Notes: a model not told the origin generated them from the sequence alone. A DNA stretch of 64,000 bases from Rhodosorus marinus (GCA_029953675.1 JAMWBK010000004.1:1736001-1800000), one strand, 5' to 3'. Counted from the first letter of the stretch, positions 10,858 through 21,990 are shown. Numbers and translations: made by a program.

Positions 10858-13359
10858 ATGGTCAAAGCTCACATAGAACTTTTGGGCTCTCATACAGGAG
10901 ATAGTAATCGGAGTGCGCTTCTCTTCTTCGATGAGGAGCGGTACTTGTTCGAGTGCGGAGATGGGACTCAGAGGTTGTGCACGGAGTATGGGGTTAGCAT
11001 CGCTACCGAGAAGCTTCATCGGGTGTTTGTCTCTCGGATGGACCCATCATCGATTGGAGGTCTGCTAGGAATGGCGTTGACAGTCGCAGACAGCGGAAGA
11101 AAGGCGTTGAATATTGTAGGTCCAGAGGGGCTGTGTAGGTTCGTGGATGAATCCCGGGCGTTTGTTTATAGGCCTAAAATGGTCCTGGATGTCACCGAGG
11201 TTCGAGCGGATTCAAATCAAGTGAACGTTGTCTGTGAAAAGAACTACGTTTCCATTGAGGCTGTTCCTGTCACAAGCACATTTAACACAAGTTGGTAAGA
11301 GCTTTGATCAATGTTCTTCTCTCATTCGGATGAGTTACGCTTCTCAAGCTAATCCGGATAAGCTGTCTTGTCTCCTCACCTGGCACAGGGAACCGGTTCA
11401 GTCTCATATAGAACCCAACCCCAAGCGATCAAGAGGGGCTCTAGTCATCTGCTACGTTTGTAAAATCAAAGACATTCCTGGGAAGTTTGATCCTCAAAAA
11501 GCGAGCGCTCTAGGAATTCCAAGAGGTAAAAAAAAATCAGAACATCTACACAGCCTCGGCATCCACATTTGCTTCAGAAAGAGGCTTAGCACTGGTACTA
11601 ATACATGGTCTGTCAAATTGATTATGCTTTTGCTTCTCAGGACCACTCTTCGGGAAACTGACAAAGGGCGAGAAGGTGACGCTACCTGATGGACGCGTTA
11701 TTACACCAGGGCAAGTTATTTCACCACCCACTCCAGGCCCGATCGTGATGATCGTCTGCTGTCCAGACGTCAGCTACATTGCAAGCCTCATATCTGAGAG
11801 CGGGCTGAGCACAAATTACCTCAACCCTAAAATGGAGCGCAACGTGTGCATCATCCACTTCTCAACTCTGAGTGTCCTGTCAGATCAAAGGTATTTAGCC
11901 AGTCTCCGATAGGCCAGCAAGGTTGCAGCTTATGCGGAAAAGCTGACACTCAATTCGTTGATTACAGGTATAGCTCTTGGATGGCAAGCTTCGGAGGGAA
12001 CGCTACTCACATTCCACTGGATGAGACCGTCTGCCCAATGAGGCCAGTGTTTAGAGGTCATGCTGACGCCATGTGCAAGGCGAACTTGACCCTTGGAGAG
12101 ACCTATGCACCCCTACCAAAAGGATACATCCCTGAGGAGGAAGGGGATCCAGTTCTTGGCTTTCTGGAGGCGATTGTACCCGGTAAGGTTGTCAGAGGTG
12201 ACACTCTACTTCGGTATCGAATTGCCCCGGCTGCCGCGATCGGAGTTGATGCGAGTCAAGTTCCTTCAAAATCAATCGGGCTGGACTCCATTAAGGCTCA
12301 GGTGGACTCGAACGATCTTCTTCAAAGCGAACTTCGTCGGACAGTTGCAACAGATCAAGGCGAGATTTTGCCCAACTGCTTAAGGGAGATTTCTGACAAG
12401 GCGGCGGAGCTTCGATTTCTGGGTACTGCGGCAGCAATCCCTGGAAAGCATCGAAACGTCAGCGCCATACTGTTGAACTTGTTTCACCGAGGGTGTGCGC
12501 TATTGGACTGTGGTGAGGGTACCTACGGGCAGATGGTATGTCTAGAACTACGTCAAATGCATGATTTGGGGTGAAGCTTCCTCACGCTCGACTTTGCGTT
12601 TGTATTGTCTAGGTACGTGCGCTCGGGAGGACTGAGGCATTGGAGAAGGTAGTTTCCTTGCTTTTTGTGTGGATCTCGCACATGCACGCGGACCATCACC
12701 TGGGACTGCTCCACATACTATCTAAGCGTACATCTCTCAAAGCCGAGCGGCCACTTGTAGTTATTGGACCGTCAAAGCTCAGAGCTTGGCTCGCGAGCTA
12801 CAGTGAGATTATCGGTGGGGACAATAGGATGATTTTTATTGACAGCGCAGAGCTCATTGAGCCTCAGCAGCCTCTCGCAAGCTATTTTCCGGAGAACTTT
12901 GGGGTGCAGCTGAGGTGTTGTGAAGTAATCCACTGCCCGCAAGCTTACGGCATTGTAGTCGAGGACTGCGTCAACCACTGGAAGCTTTGCTACTCTGGAG
13001 ACACGAGACCTTGCGAAGAGCTGGTGAAAATTGGAAAAAACTCAACGATAGCTATTCATGAAGCAACGCTTGAAGATGGAATGGAGCAAGAGGCAGAAGA
13101 GAAGGCCCACTGTACCATTTCAGAAGCGCTCGGCATCTGTGAAAAGATGAATGCACATAGGACTATATTAACCCACTTTTCTCAGAGGTACCCCAGAATT
13201 CCGGTTATCAAAAGCTCCGGGGGCCGCTTGAAGCGGGTTGCGGTGGCGTTTGACTTCCTTCGAGTTAATTTTAAGGACCTCGCACAGCTGCCAAGGACCC
13301 TGCCGTTACTCCAAGCCGTGTATCCAAACGAAGCACCCGTGATCAGCGCGGGCATGTGA
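10858..13359 (+). CDS. ELAC2: Long-form tRNase Z (ELAC2 family)
   Basis: Zn-dependent endonuclease that removes 3' trailers from precursor tRNAs. Exons are 10858-11294, 11389-11525, 11641-11890, 11968-12535 and 12613-13359. They sum to 2139 nt, giving 712 residues. All introns are GT-AG (77-115 nt). The N-terminal half is the degenerate metallo-beta-lactamase domain ('[18 protein letters not shown]'). The C-terminal half is catalytic: '[20 protein letters not shown]', '[11 protein letters not shown]', the metal-binding '[11 protein letters not shown]', '[15 protein letters not shown]' and 'LTHFSQRYP'. Two beta-lactamase halves mark the long eukaryotic form. The N-terminus shows no targeting peptide, so nuclear/cytosolic action is most likely. 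Only a small leader separates the start from G/T-rich non-coding DNA. Confidence 0.93.
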
Positions 13360-13554
13360 ATATGTTTATGCAATCGTTAGGGACCAGCTGGAGGGTAGGA
13401 ACAACTGACCACCAGACCCGTAAATGGCTTGACTCGGTGGTTTGAGTTTAATTTTGATGACCGGGGCCCGCTTGTTGGAGTCCACGCTCGCGAATATGTA
13501 TAAGAGAGCAGATGAGATTAAAGAAAAAAAACTGAACGACATTTGTTTTCGCTT

Positions 13555-13767
13555 TTATACATCAAAAGGCTGATCTTTGAAGGAGTAGTACTGTACACCC
13601 CATTCGGCGGCGATTACATTAGGATTTGCAGTAGAGGCGCGCCCGTACGTGCGCCCTGCTTCGTCGGACTGGATCATCGAAATCTCATTACGCGTATCCT
13701 CGCAGATCGCCATTGGAAGGCTCCTCGTGACCATGAAGCCCAACGCGCCAGAGAAGAATTGTCGAGT
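13555..13767 (-). other. Unassigned open segment, possible terminal exon
   Basis: The minus strand reads 70 residues after a stop, ending 'NVIAAEWGVQYYSFKDQPFDV' before TAA (broken by me after 20: NVIAAEWGVQYYSFKDQPFD then V). Composition looks protein-like, but I find no start in a clean context and no upstream exon that joins, and the family is not recognised. It may be a last exon or a remnant. It lies just downstream of tRNase Z, convergent with it. Confidence 0.2.
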
Positions 13768-13911
13768 ACATCAGGGCCAGCCGTCCGATTTAGAGTTGAC
13801 CCTCTGCAATGGAATTGAAAAGCCCTCTTTGAAACAATACGCTGCAGAGCGCAGCTTATTCTCAGGAACACTGCTTTTTTGTTAGGAGTTGATTCGTCTC
13901 CCACATCTATA

Positions 13912-14484
13912 TTACAGAGTGGAGATCCCCCTCAAGGAACCAACCGTAGAATGCAGTCCAGAGGATCTCGCGCTCCGGTCCTTCAGCAACAGCTCGAGCA
14001 CTCCGGCAGCACCGTTTTTGCTCTCTACTGGTTGAGATTCAGCGACCGTGCCCGTCTTTTCAGAAACGGTGGAGTATACTGTGCAGTGCCCCTTCACTGG
14101 GAGCAGATGTGGAGCACAGATAGGTGACTCATCCGATTCTCTGGGGTCACCAACAACCATCAGCTGATCTCCATTGTACTCATCGAAAATGTCCACGGAG
14201 AATGCCCTTGAGTTGTTTTCCGTTTCAGAACGGCCTGCTCTGTGCATGACGTTTCTCCACGACCAGGTGTCTAGAACGAATTGAAACTCATCCATGCATA
14301 GGGTCCTTCCCTGACGGCTCAGCGGAGATTCTCCCACATCCTCCAAATGACCTCCTGGGAAACCGGCCTCGAGAAAAACAACAGAACCAAGAGCTTGTAC
14401 CAACGAACCACCCAGCACAAACCCTCGCCTATAGGCATCAAACCCAGGCGATACGAAACAGATCTTCGCCTTCCGCCCACCCAC
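13912..14484 (-). other. Unassigned minus-strand ORF, partly present again at 18474-18767
   Basis: Open for 190 codons without an ATG at the upstream end, so it is probably an exon rather than a whole gene. The middle reads 'TLCMDEFQFVLDTWSWRNVM' and then 'AFSVDIFDEYNGDQLMVVGD'. The copy at 18.5-18.8 kb preserves these as 'ILCIDEFGFVMDSWWWRNVM' and, in another frame, an equivalent of the second block. Conservation of the protein sequence across the copies supports past coding. Function is unknown; resemblance to transposases was considered and rejected. The left end of the tandem duplication falls inside this ORF, near 14089. Confidence 0.35.
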
Positions 14485-14880
14485 GTAAGCCCTATCTCAA
14501 CATCGAAGATACGCAGAAGACTACAAGAGCAGCAAAACCTTCACACTATTCTTAGAGTTCGGTCTTCAGTACTGAGCATGAACTCCAGATAAGTGATTTC
14601 TGATTTTGACGATCACATACCGTGCTTGATCACATGTAGTAATTCAGGTTCTTGTCTGACCACTCCATCACTTTGATAAAACGCTACATGACTGGGACAT
14701 TGTGACTGCTGAGCATATCTCAATCGAAAACCCTAATTCATTCGCAAAGGGGTTAGTGCTAATGTGCTAATCGCAACTGTTGGTTGATAAAATTAAATAC
14801 ATTTACATGTATGATTTTTTTGTCGATATTAGCATAGGGGTAAAAAAAGAACTTACAATTCAGAATCACAGTAACCCTAG

Positions 14881-16148
14881 TTAATTGTTTAGTGAAATTA
14901 AAAAAGGATGCTGACACTAGCGTCGATTATATTTTCATAATACCATATTAGTACTTGTTGAATATATGATCTTTTTATTCATATTTTGAGACGCGGAAAC
15001 TCGAATTATGTGATGATTGGCTGTTTCGGAGGATGTCAGAACATGTAGATTGATTTTATTTCTTTACAGGTGTTATCGTGAGACAATTGGTTGCTCATCT
15101 ATTTATTTAAATGAAGTTTCGGAAAGGATATGAACTCGGTTATCCAATAGATTCGGGAGAAAACCCAGCGCGCGTGCGAGCGGTTCTAGGTAGAGAGGCC
15201 TCGCGACCCAGTCGGGCTAGGTCAATCGAAGTCCCAACCGTCGGATACTCTCTGGGCTTTTTATTCTCAGCAACTTTCGGGTTGATCCAGTTAAGTTACC
15301 GGAACAAAGCGAGGATGGGGGCCATTCACGTTCAAGACAGTGATGGCGGGTTTGACACTGCTCGAGTCGTGAAGGTCCATTCGTGTTGGCGCGTAGGGGG
15401 AGTAATTTGAGGAGCATGAGTTTTGAGATTGGGGTACATAGCTCCTCTAAGACTCACCTGCAACCACCTCTTGCGTCCAGAATATTAGGAAACGACGAAT
15501 CCATGAGTAGCTTTCTGCCAGAGGGCTTTCCAAGAGATGTAGTATCCGCCTGCTATTCGGAAGCTGTCTGTGATCACCTAGAACTTTTTTCAAAATCAAT
15601 CATCAACAGATACGAATGTACTGTGGCTGAAGAAAAGATGGACGAAATCTTTGATGCTGAGGTGCGAGAACAGCAACTTTCACCCGATGCGTGTTCTGTT
15701 CGTTTGTGCGTACTGTCGGACCATCATACATGGCGCAGATACTCGAAATATTGTCCGAGCATTGCAGAGACACAAAAATACAATCAGTGATCAAGACGGC
15801 AGTTGACGTGCCATTCTCACATAGCTTGGTGAGCAGTTGGATGGGGCTATCGATGCTTTTTTTCACCGACCATTCACTGGCGATTCAGAGCTCAAAGTAC
15901 GGAGAGCAAAACACTAAACCGGACTCTCTGCAGGTGCTCAGACGAGGTGGCAATTCCGAGCCGCCCTAGACAGCCAGACAGTCAACCACGTCCTACCACC
16001 GTGACCACGATTCCCAGCCCATCCCGTCCATCTCGGAGCCAAGAAAGGAAGGATGTCCAGATCTGGTACAAAATCCGATATATATAGATCAGAATTCCTA
16101 CTTTACTATGTTTCCCAAGCGTCCACCGGTGTTATCTGCAAAATTACA
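14881..16148 (+). repeat. Near-identical 1.27-kb block, copy A
   Basis: Matches 18875-20143 with, by eye, only two neighbouring substitutions (near 15177) and one T insertion in a T-run. Flanking parts of the same duplication differ at roughly one base in ten or more. The contrast suggests recent homogenisation of this tract. Confidence 0.9.
15416..15969 (+). CDS. Hypothetical protein, three predicted exons (copy A)
   Basis: A spliced frame can be built: exons 15416-15661, 15739-15828 and 15889-15969. GT-AG introns are 77 and 60 nt and all are in phase 0, giving 138 residues. The product begins MSFEIGVHSSSK, passes 'FLPEGFPRDVVSACYSEA', and after the first join reads 'ILEILSEHCRDTKIQSVI'. 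Intron size and site quality resemble neighbouring genes, which is the main support. No family is recognised. The opposite strand is also open for 87 codons, so the call is tentative. In copy B a single inserted T breaks exon 1. Confidence 0.35.
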
Positions 16149-16986
16149 AACTAACTGAACAAAAAGGTATATTGACCAAGTCCAGTGTGGCTAACAGTTT
16201 TTTTGAGAGTAGCGATGGAAGTTAGTTTTTGAGACATCAACCTGCCAGCAGCTCTCCCCTATGCAAAAAATCCCACCACGATTTCAAATCCCTTAAATAT
16301 TTCTTTATTTCAATAAAGTACGTTAGATACGTCACATTCTACCCCCCCCCTTTTTCCAAGGTTGAGCGCAAAAGTACGATAGCGCAATTGGCTCGGTTGC
16401 TTGCCTTGTGACGGTGAAAAAACAAGAAAAAAACCATGGTGGCCCAACTTACAAAAATTTCGCCATTTTTTGTCTGGTTCCAGTTTCTACGAATTTTTTT
16501 GATAGCCGCACGTTCATTTAGAAAAGAATTAAAAAAAAGATAACGAAGCTCGAGGTAACATTAGTGGCTCAATCGAGTTGTGGCCCGTTTCCGCTGTCCT
16601 TTCGTCATGCGGCTCTGCTTCTTGTTATATGCAAAAAAAAGATAGAGGTCCCATTAACCAGTGTATGTTGGCCGGGAAGAGATTTAAGATTTTCAAGTGG
16701 CTTGCAGACACGCGGTATTGTGTACCGTGAGAGGTGATTTGGAAATGGGTGCGGAGAAGGGCTGGTGGGATTTAAGATGGTCTGGGTTGTGAATGGACTT
16801 GAAGGGGGTTTTGGAGGGCTCTTGGGAAGGTGCATATTCTAGATGTGAGTTCGTGCTCAAGTTTGTGAAGGTGGTGAGAGCGAGGGGTCGGTGGGAACAC
16901 ATGCTGTGTTGGGTTGGGACAGAATAAGCCGCAGTTTCTGTTGAATCGACGGGGGCATTTTCTGTTATCTACGCTGAGCTACGCAG

Positions 16987-18219
16987 ATGGAGGAGGCTGT
17001 TGACTACCAGGCTGCCGCTGAGAAAGCGGTCCGACTGGAAGAACCGCTCGAAGCGGACCAGATGGATGATTGCGAGAGCGGTTCAGGAGCTGAGTTTTTC
17101 AGCAAAGTTTCAAGCCGATTGTCTTTTAGACGTCTGCATTTGTCTCAGAGAGACGAGGTATATTCGGTCATGAGCTTTCCGTCGTACTCGAAAACAGCAA
17201 AAGCGTATTCGATCTTTATGTCGGTTTGTGTGGTCATTTCGATAGTACAGCTGATTCTGCTGTCTTATCCAACAATTGAGACTGACCCTACTTGGAGCTT
17301 GGTTTTGTTCATAATCGATTGCATTGTATCCTCGGTATTCACGATAGACTACTTCTTAAGGTTCGCTTTCTGCAGGGACAGAATCGCGTTTGCCTTAGAT
17401 GTGTTCAACATTGTGGACTTCTTCTCTTTCCTGCCGTTCTACATTGAGCTTGGACTGATGTCAGGGTCCGGTCTAAGCACGCTTCGTGTCCTTCGTGTTC
17501 TTCGATTGTTGCGCCTGTTCCGAATCTTTAAGATATCACGGAACGTTTCAATGATTCAAATGCTGTTTACCGCATTACGAGATGCCTGGGTCAGTGTCGC
17601 GCTACTATGCTTTGTGCTTTTAATGTTCGGGCTTGTTGCCGGGAGCGTAATGTACTTCATCGAGACAGCTTTCTGCTATTATGACGAGAGCACTGATACG
17701 TGGATCTACAACAGCTTCATATCCGCGGACGACGAGGAGACAAGTTTTCAGAACATCATGATTTCAATGTATTGGGCGTTTGTTACTGTGACCACCGTGG
17801 GTTACGGCGATACGTTCCCGATCACGTTTGTGGGAAGATTGGTTGGTGCACTTGTCCTTGTTCTGGCGTTGATCGCAATTGCCCTTCCCATTACGCTCGT
17901 GGGTTCTACATTCACTCGTCACTACGAGAAAATGAAGCAAGAAAGTAGGGGAAAGGGGATTGGCTTCTCAACATTCAAGGGCTCAGGATCCCGTCGTTTG
18001 GCTGACGCCAAGACCTTGCAGTCGGAGGCCTTTTCATGGGACCATATCATCCAGTCTAGTGACGACACCTCTGGAATGCGCACTGTGTTGAACTCTTCCC
18101 TAACGGCGCTCAAGACAGGTGACCAAATTTTGGCATCCTTTCAGAATCATGTTGCAGATTCGCAGAGGATGACTTCAAGCCTGCTGGACCTGATTGCTCC
18201 TGGCAGTGATGACGAATAG
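16987..18219 (+). CDS. Voltage-gated potassium channel A (Kv-type, six transmembrane segments)
   Basis: Intronless, 410 residues, plasma-membrane K+ channel subunit expected to form tetramers. Segments: S1 ~73-95, S2 ~104-125, S3 ~133-156. S4 at ~163-183 is a textbook sensor with Arg every third residue ('RVLRVLRLLRLFRIFK'). S5 is ~201-227, the pore helix and filter 'TVTTVGYGDTFP' is at ~267-278, and S6 at ~282-308 ends 'ALPITLVGSTF', corresponding to the gating PVP-type bend. There is no T1 tetramerisation domain; the N-terminus is short and acidic. The C-terminal ~100 residues are hydrophilic. The start is the first in-frame ATG. It shares 380 of 410 residues with the tandem paralogue at 20553-21785. 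A G-rich tract lies at 16740-16890. Confidence 0.93.
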   Translation: MEEAVDYQAAAEKAVRLEEPLEADQMDDCESGSGAEFFSKVSSRLSFRRLHLSQRDEVYSVMSFPSYSKTAKAYSIFMSVCVVISIVQLILLSYPTIETDPTWSLVLFIIDCIVSSVFTIDYFLRFAFCRDRIAFALDVFNIVDFFSFLPFYIELGLMSGSGLSTLRVLRVLRLLRLFRIFKISRNVSMIQMLFTALRDAWVSVALLCFVLLMFGLVAGSVMYFIETAFCYYDESTDTWIYNSFISADDEETSFQNIMISMYWAFVTVTTVGYGDTFPITFVGRLVGALVLVLALIAIALPITLVGSTFTRHYEKMKQESRGKGIGFSTFKGSGSRRLADAKTLQSEAFSWDHIIQSSDDTSGMRTVLNSSLTALKTGDQILASFQNHVADSQRMTSSLLDLIAPGSDDE

Positions 18220-18411
18220 GAGGACATACTTCAACCTTTCCTGCCTGTAAAGGTTGGCTGAACAAAGTAACTCAACTGCAAGAATAAACTATATTGTTAA
18301 TAATGAGTCAAAAGGGACGTCAGCTAGAGGGGCATAGGTAGAACCCTTGCTTGTGTAGATGTCCTTATTTTTGAAGCTGCTCGTATCAGTTTTGCGGTAA
18401 TCTACAACATC

Positions 18412-18453
18412 ATGTTCACGAGAACTGGCGCGTCAATCAATTCCCAAATCCAG
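18412..18453 (-). pseudogene. Captured 3' tail of an M1 aminopeptidase gene
   Basis: On the minus strand this matches the last ~12 codons and stop of the aminopeptidase at 21991-24675 (sense ends ...TRQFS, then TGA) with a few substitutions. It lies at the same distance downstream of K+ channel A as the real gene end lies from channel B. It has no upstream coding sequence and is a duplication by-product. It shows that the duplicated unit extended into the neighbouring gene. Confidence 0.75.
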
Positions 18454-18473
18454 CCGGATTTTTCACTGCCCCT

Positions 18474-18767
18474 TCACCAGATGCGGAGCACAGATGGATG
18501 ACCAGTTCGACCTCCTGTGTTCACGAACGACCATCGGCTGATCTCCACTGTACCCCTCGAAATTGTCCACGGAGAATGCCTGTCAGCTGTTTCACAAAGG
18601 ACTGCTCCGTGCATGACGTTTCTCCACCACCAGGAGTCCATAACAAATCCAAACTCATCTATGCATAGGATCCTTCCCTGACCGCTGGAGCGGGGATTCC
18701 CCACCACCACATCCTCCAAATGACCTCTCACCACCGAAACCAGCCTCGAGAGACACAAGCAAAACAA
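18474..18767 (-). pseudogene. Truncated, frameshifted copy of the unassigned ORF at 13912-14484
   Basis: Shares 'HLEDV', 'QGR.LC.DEF.FV.D.W.WRNVMH' with the left copy. Further on, the matching block (FSVD..., GDQ.MVV) is in another frame, so deletions have broken it. It begins right after the captured aminopeptidase tail, marking the junction between duplication copies A and B. Confidence 0.6.
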
Positions 18768-18874
18768 GCAGCTAGTACCAACAGTAAAATCTACGTGAAT
18801 GACACATCAAGATCTTTTGTCGACATGAGCATACGGTATAAAACTTTACTATTCAGAATCACCACTAAGCCGGG

Positions 18875-20143
18875 TTAATTGTTTAGTGAAATTAAAAAAG
18901 GATGCTGACACTAGCGTCGATTATATTTTCATAATACCATATTAGTACTTGTTGAATATATGATCTTTTTATTCATATTTTGAGACGCGGAAACTCGAAT
19001 TATGTGATGATTGGCTGTTTCGGAGGATGTCAGAACATGTAGATTGATTTTATTTCTTTACAGGTGTTATCGTGAGACAATTGGTTGCTCATCTATTTAT
19101 TTAAATGAAGTTTCGGAAAGGATATGAACTCGGTTATCCAATAGATTCGGGAGAAAACCCAGCGCGCATACGAGCGGTTCTAGGTAGAGAGGCCTCGCGA
19201 CCCAGTCGGGCTAGGTCAATCGAAGTCCCAACCGTCGGATACTCTCTGGGCTTTTTATTCTCAGCAACTTTCGGGTTGATCCAGTTAAGTTACCGGAACA
19301 AAGCGAGGATGGGGGCCATTCACGTTCAAGACAGTGATGGCGGGTTTGACACTGCTCGAGTCGTGAAGGTCCATTCGTGTTGGCGCGTAGGGGGAGTAAT
19401 TTGAGGAGCATGAGTTTTGAGATTGGGGTACATAGCTCCTCTAAGACTCACCTGCAACCACCTCTTGCGTCCAGAATATTAGGAAACGACGAATCCATGA
19501 GTAGCTTTCTGCCAGAGGGCTTTCCAAGAGATGTAGTATCCGCCTGCTATTCGGAAGCTGTCTGTGATCACCTAGAACTTTTTTTCAAAATCAATCATCA
19601 ACAGATACGAATGTACTGTGGCTGAAGAAAAGATGGACGAAATCTTTGATGCTGAGGTGCGAGAACAGCAACTTTCACCCGATGCGTGTTCTGTTCGTTT
19701 GTGCGTACTGTCGGACCATCATACATGGCGCAGATACTCGAAATATTGTCCGAGCATTGCAGAGACACAAAAATACAATCAGTGATCAAGACGGCAGTTG
19801 ACGTGCCATTCTCACATAGCTTGGTGAGCAGTTGGATGGGGCTATCGATGCTTTTTTTCACCGACCATTCACTGGCGATTCAGAGCTCAAAGTACGGAGA
19901 GCAAAACACTAAACCGGACTCTCTGCAGGTGCTCAGACGAGGTGGCAATTCCGAGCCGCCCTAGACAGCCAGACAGTCAACCACGTCCTACCACCGTGAC
20001 CACGATTCCCAGCCCATCCCGTCCATCTCGGAGCCAAGAAAGGAAGGATGTCCAGATCTGGTACAAAATCCGATATATATAGATCAGAATTCCTACTTTA
20101 CTATGTTTCCCAAGCGTCCACCGGTGTTATCTGCAAAATTACA
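18875..20143 (+). repeat. Near-identical 1.27-kb block, copy B
   Basis: Partner of 14881-16148 at an offset of 3994 (3995 after the extra T near 19586). Confidence 0.9.
19410..19964 (+). pseudogene. Frameshifted copy B of the hypothetical three-exon gene
   Basis: Same predicted exons as 15416-15969, but an extra T in a T-run near 19580-19587 shifts frame after '...DHLELF' and leads to a stop about 12 codons on. If the gene in copy A is real, this copy is dead; if neither copy is coding, the indel is neutral. Confidence 0.35.
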
Positions 20144-20552
20144 GTCTCGTTGAGATTTAAGATATTCAGTTGGAATGCAGACACACGTTCTAGTGTCTTC
20201 AGAGGCGATGTGGAAATGGGTGAGGAGGATTTAAGATGGTCTGGATTTTTGAATGGACTTGAAGGGTTTGGGAGGGTTCTTGGGAAGGTGTAGATTCTAG
20301 ATGTGAGGTCGTGCTCAAGTTTGTGAAGGTGGGAGGTACGGGCTTTGCAGGCTTTTAAGGACCTTCTCGCCAGTTTTTGCTCGGGACGTTGTTTTTTTTG
20401 GGGAGGGGGGAGGGATTGTGTTTGTACGGCAGGAAGAGGTGAGAGCGAGGGATCGGTGGGAACGCAGGCTGCGTTGGGTTGGGAAAATCTAAGCCGCAGG
20501 TTCTGTTGAATCGAGCTGGGGCATTTTCTGTTATCTACGCTGAGCTACGGAG

Positions 20553-21785
20553 ATGGAGGAGGTTGTTAACCACCAGGCTACCTCTGAGAAAGTGGTCCGA
20601 CTGGAAGAACCGCTCGAAGTGGACCAGATGGATGATTGCGAGAGCTATTCAGGACATGAGAGTCTCAGTCAAGGTTCAAGCCGGTTGTCCTTTGGACGTC
20701 TGCATTTCTCTCGGAGAGACAGGGTATATTCGGTCATGAGCTTTCCGTCGTACTCGAAAACAGCAAAAGCGTATTCGATCTTTATGTCGATCTGTGTCGT
20801 CATTTCGATAGTACAGCTGATTCTGCTGTCTTATCCAACAATTGAGACTAACTCCACTTGGAGACTGGTTTTGTTCATAATCGATTGCATTGTATCCTCG
20901 GTATTCACGATAGACTACTTCTTAAGGTTCGCTTTCTGCAGGGACAGAATCGCGTTTGCCTTAGATGTGTTCAACATTGTGGACTTCTTCTCTTTCCTGC
21001 CGTTCTACATTGAGCTTGGACTGATGTCAGGGTCCGGTCTAAGCACGCTTCGTGTCCTTCGTGTTCTTCGATTGTTGCGCCTGTTCCGAATCTTTAAGAT
21101 ATCACGGAACGTTTCAATGATTCAAATGCTGTTTACCGCATTACGAGATGCCTGGGTCAGTGTCGCGCTACTATGCTTTGTGCTTTTCATGTTCGGGATT
21201 GTTGCCGGGAGCGTAATGTACTTCATCGAGACAGCTTTCTGCTATTATGACGAGAGCACTGACACATGGATCTACAACAGCTTCATATCCGCGGACGACG
21301 AGGAGACAAGTTTTCAGAACATCATGATTTCAGTGTATTGGGCGTTTGTTACTGTGACCACTGTGGGTTACGGCGATACGTTCCCGGTCTCGTTTGTGGG
21401 AAGATTGGTTGGGGCATTTGTCCTATTGCTGGCGTTGATCGCAATTGCCCTTCCCATCACGCTCGTGGGTTCTACGTTCACTCGTCACTACGAGAAAATG
21501 AAGCAAGAAAGTAGGGGAAAGGGGATTGGCTTCTCAACATTCAAGGGCTCAGGATCCCGTCGTTTGGCTGACGCCAAGACCTTGCAGTCGGAGGCCTTTT
21601 CATGGGACCATATCATCCAGTCTAGTGACGACACCTCTGGAATGCGCACTGTGTTGAACTCTTCCCTAACGGCACTCAAGACAAATGAACAAATTTTGGC
21701 ATCCTTTCAGAATCATGTTGCAGATTCGCAGAGGATGACTTCAAGCCTGCTGGACCTGATTGCTCCGGGCAGTGATGACGAATAG
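20553..21785 (+). CDS. Voltage-gated potassium channel B (tandem paralogue)
   Basis: Intronless, 410 residues, same topology and filter (TVGYGD) as channel A. About 30 residues differ. Seventeen of these fall in the first 57 residues, and none between about 105 and 211, where the nucleotide sequences are also identical for more than 300 bases. Differences near the pore (Met/Val before YWAF, IT/VS after the filter, L/F and V/L in S6) could tune gating. A G-rich tract (20395-20417) lies ~140 bp upstream. The stop codon is 205 bp from the convergent aminopeptidase stop. Confidence 0.93.
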   Translation: MEEVVNHQATSEKVVRLEEPLEVDQMDDCESYSGHESLSQGSSRLSFGRLHFSRRDRVYSVMSFPSYSKTAKAYSIFMSICVVISIVQLILLSYPTIETNSTWRLVLFIIDCIVSSVFTIDYFLRFAFCRDRIAFALDVFNIVDFFSFLPFYIELGLMSGSGLSTLRVLRVLRLLRLFRIFKISRNVSMIQMLFTALRDAWVSVALLCFVLFMFGIVAGSVMYFIETAFCYYDESTDTWIYNSFISADDEETSFQNIMISVYWAFVTVTTVGYGDTFPVSFVGRLVGAFVLLLALIAIALPITLVGSTFTRHYEKMKQESRGKGIGFSTFKGSGSRRLADAKTLQSEAFSWDHIIQSSDDTSGMRTVLNSSLTALKTNEQILASFQNHVADSQRMTSSLLDLIAPGSDDE

Positions 21786-21990
21786 GAGGACAAATTTCAA
21801 TCTCTTCAGGTTGCCTGAAAAGTTGGCTGAACAAAGAAACTCAACCGTAAGAGTAAACTATATTGTTAATAATGAGTCAAAAGGGCCGTCAGCTAGAGGG
21901 GCATAGAGAGAACCCTTGCTTGTGTAGAGGCCCTTATTCCGGTTTGTCAAGCTGCTCGCATCAGATTTGCGGGAATCTACAACATCATGT

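Larger units (their letters stand above)
14089..18453 (+). repeat. Tandem duplication, copy A (K+ channel A unit)
   Basis: Unit of about 4.4 kb. In order it holds part of the unassigned minus-strand ORF, an AT-rich spacer, a block nearly identical to copy B (14881-16148), ~530 bp absent from copy B (about 16150-16677), the K+ channel gene A and its 3' flank. It ends with the last ~40 bp of an aminopeptidase coding sequence. Copy B follows immediately. Confidence 0.85.

Noticed and set aside
10391-10876. 161-codon ORF upstream of tRNase Z
   Set aside because: Low-complexity Phe/Leu-rich translation across a diverged duplication. It overlaps the tRNase Z start in another frame and shows no domain.
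13555-13767. Phycobilisome linker or photosystem subunit
   Set aside because: Only a vague impression from an aromatic C-terminus; no family motif could be matched.
13912-18767. Tc1/mariner or IS630-type DDE transposase in the duplicated minus-strand ORF
   Set aside because: The 'DEF.FV.D.W' stretch superficially resembles a DDE block. No other catalytic residues, helix-turn-helix or terminal inverted repeats were seen around either copy.
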